From positions 1 to 64,000 of the forward strand of contig JAXDNJ010000086.1 of assembly GCA_034669505.1 (NCBI GenBank): a stretch of 64,000 nucleotides of DNA. The letters are read 5' to 3'. Source of the stretch: JAFASC01 sp034669505. Its GTDB lineage: Bacteria > Pseudomonadota > Alphaproteobacteria > Rhizobiales > Beijerinckiaceae. The first letter of the stretch is position 1. Each line of letters starts with the position of its first letter. The notes below the pieces were generated by a model. The model was not told where the DNA came from. It worked only from the letters and a program-made list of their open reading frames with translations, and did not search any database. Both the position numbers and the translations under genes were made by a program. Of the stretch, positions 62,975 to 64,000 are shown in pieces.

Positions 62975-63931
62975 CTAAGCGACCCTGGCGCGCGGCTTTG
63001 TCTCGGCCTTCTGCTCCGTCGGCGCCGGCTCGACGCTGTCGCTGCGCAGGCCGAGATAGATCAGCATCGGCGAGCAGATGAAGACCGAGGAATAAGTCGC
63101 GACGAAAATGCCCCACATCATCGCGACGGAGAAGGAGCGGATCACTTGCCCGCCGAAAATGACCAGCGACAGCAAGGCAAGGAACACCGTCGTTGCGGTC
63201 ATGATCGTGCGCGGCAGCACCGCGTTCACGGAGAGATCGATGAGGTCGGGAGTCGACATGCGCTTATATTTGCGGATCATTTCGCGGATACGGTCGAGCA
63301 CGACGACCGTCTCGTTGAGCGAATAGCCGACGATAGTCAAAATCGCGGCGATCGACGTCGTGTTGAACTCGAGTTGCGTGATCGAGAAGAAGCCGACCGT
63401 CAGCAACAGGTCGTGCATTGTCGCGATGACCGCACCGACGGCGAACTGCCATTCGAAGCGAAACCAGAGATAGCTCAGAACGGCGATGATCGAGACGACG
63501 ACGCCGAGCGTACCCGATTGCACGAGCTCGCCGGAGACGCGTGGACCGACAACCTCGGTGCGGCGGATTTCGTAAGCGGCTTCGACAGCGTGGCGTATCT
63601 TTTCGACGGCGGCCTGCTGCGCGGCGTCACCGCCGGGTTGCAGACCGAAGCGTAGCGTCACGTCGGACGCATTGCCGAAGCCCTGCACTTCGACGTCGCC
63701 GAGACCGAGATGCTCGCCGGTCGAGCGCAATTGCGCGAGATCGGCCGTGCCGGACTTCGCTCGCAGTTCCATCAGCGTGCCGCCGGCGAAATCGATGCCG
63801 AAATTCATGCCGACGGTCAGGAACAGAATGACCGACACGATCGAAAGGAAGGCGGAGAACGGATAGCTCACGCGCCGGAAGCGCATGAAGCCGAATTTCG
63901 TGTTCTCCGGAGCGAGGCGCAGGAGCTTCAT
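62975..63931 (-). CDS. secF: Protein translocase subunit SecF
   Basis: 318 residues from ATG 63931 (MKLLRLAPENTKFGF). Six membrane helices; N-terminal FLTVGMNFGIDFAGGTLMELR is the SecD/F signature, and helix 4 onward shows SLNETVVVLDRIRE and the resistance-nodulation-type ending. Works with SecD and YajC to pull proteins through SecYEG using the proton gradient. An in-frame ATG at 63979 is possible but unlike the family. secD should lie beyond the right edge; the last 69 bases give no readable secD C-terminus. Confidence 0.95.
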   Translation of the reverse strand: MKLLRLAPENTKFGFMRFRRVSYPFSAFLSIVSVILFLTVGMNFGIDFAGGTLMELRAKSGTADLAQLRSTGEHLGLGDVEVQGFGNASDVTLRFGLQPGGDAAQQAAVEKIRHAVEAAYEIRRTEVVGPRVSGELVQSGTLGVVVSIIAVLSYLWFRFEWQFAVGAVIATMHDLLLTVGFFSITQLEFNTTSIAAILTIVGYSLNETVVVLDRIREMIRKYKRMSTPDLIDLSVNAVLPRTIMTATTVFLALLSLVIFGGQVIRSFSVAMMWGIFVATYSSVFICSPMLIYLGLRSDSVEPAPTEQKAETKPRARVA

Positions 63932-64000
63932 AGACGTGACTCGGATGTTGTGTTCATCGACCCTATGGCCGGAACACATTTGTGAAGTTGGACCATTGTT

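Noticed and set aside
63932..64000. C-terminus of secD at the right edge
   Set aside because: Stops occur in two minus-strand frames, but the few residues before them do not resemble a SecD end, so no feature is called.

Overview
The window reads as a chromosomal segment of an alphaproteobacterium of the order Hyphomicrobiales (Rhizobiales), GC-rich (about two thirds GC in typical genes). The grounds are the ntrBC-ntrYX-hfq-hflX block, a fused ispDF gene, a pyruvate dehydrogenase E1-beta with its own lipoyl domain, a MetG without the zinc-knuckle cysteines, and three small beta-barrel outer membrane proteins whose mature ends share the LPSR(K/R/Q)APP start and the VVARY finish common in Bradyrhizobium/Beijerinckiaceae-type genomes. 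I cannot fix the genus. I saw no rRNA, tRNA, CRISPR array, insertion sequence or phage.

Layout. 1-5786: envelope biogenesis operon bamA (5' cut by the window edge)-lpxD-fabZ-lpxA-lpxB, with no lpxI between lpxA and lpxB. 5783-11975, all on the minus strand: a tandem alpha/beta-hydrolase protein, an outer membrane barrel, an AGPS-like FAD oxidase, exonuclease III (xthA) and a second barrel with a terminator. 12304-14458: an AEC permease lacking an ordinary start codon, convergent with a UbiH-like hydroxylase. 14516-23407: ftsB-like gene, pdhA, pdhB, pdhC, lpd and lipA, an otherwise standard pyruvate dehydrogenase/lipoate cluster into which a Uma2-type nuclease gene, a low-GC gene of unknown function and an AbrB-PIN toxin-antitoxin pair have been fitted. 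23519-27013: small secreted protein, KirBac potassium channel, a COQ10/RatA-like START protein, cinA C-terminal domain gene and ispDF.

27066-38322: nitrogen regulation block dusB-ntrB-ntrC-ntrY-ntrX, a split chromate-transporter pair, then hfq-hflX, with mazG convergent. 38387-48630, minus strand: a two-domain cold-shock protein with a long leader, the run dacA-tmk-holB-metG-tatD-MBL hydrolase (translationally overlapping except around metG), rlpA, a small 66-residue ORF with its own terminator, and a GT4 glycosyltransferase. 48759-58927: parE, an unknown small protein, a DEAD-box RNA helicase, ssb, an unknown 94-residue protein, dctA, uvrA and a DUF1127 microprotein. 59049-63931: trmFO, a third outer membrane barrel, a squalene/phytoene-synthase-like protein and an Mth938-like protein overlapping each other next to secF.

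Most of the window is conserved core. The parts worth a second look are the accessory genes inside the pdh operon, the two porin-family genes that share an upstream architecture with identical spacing, a perfect palindrome in front of ntrY, the missing lpxI, the complex-I-assembly-like pair beside secF, the hairpin in the cold-shock leader, and several small genes. I did not find a clearly new multi-gene defence or biosynthetic system; the pdh-embedded genes are the nearest candidate.
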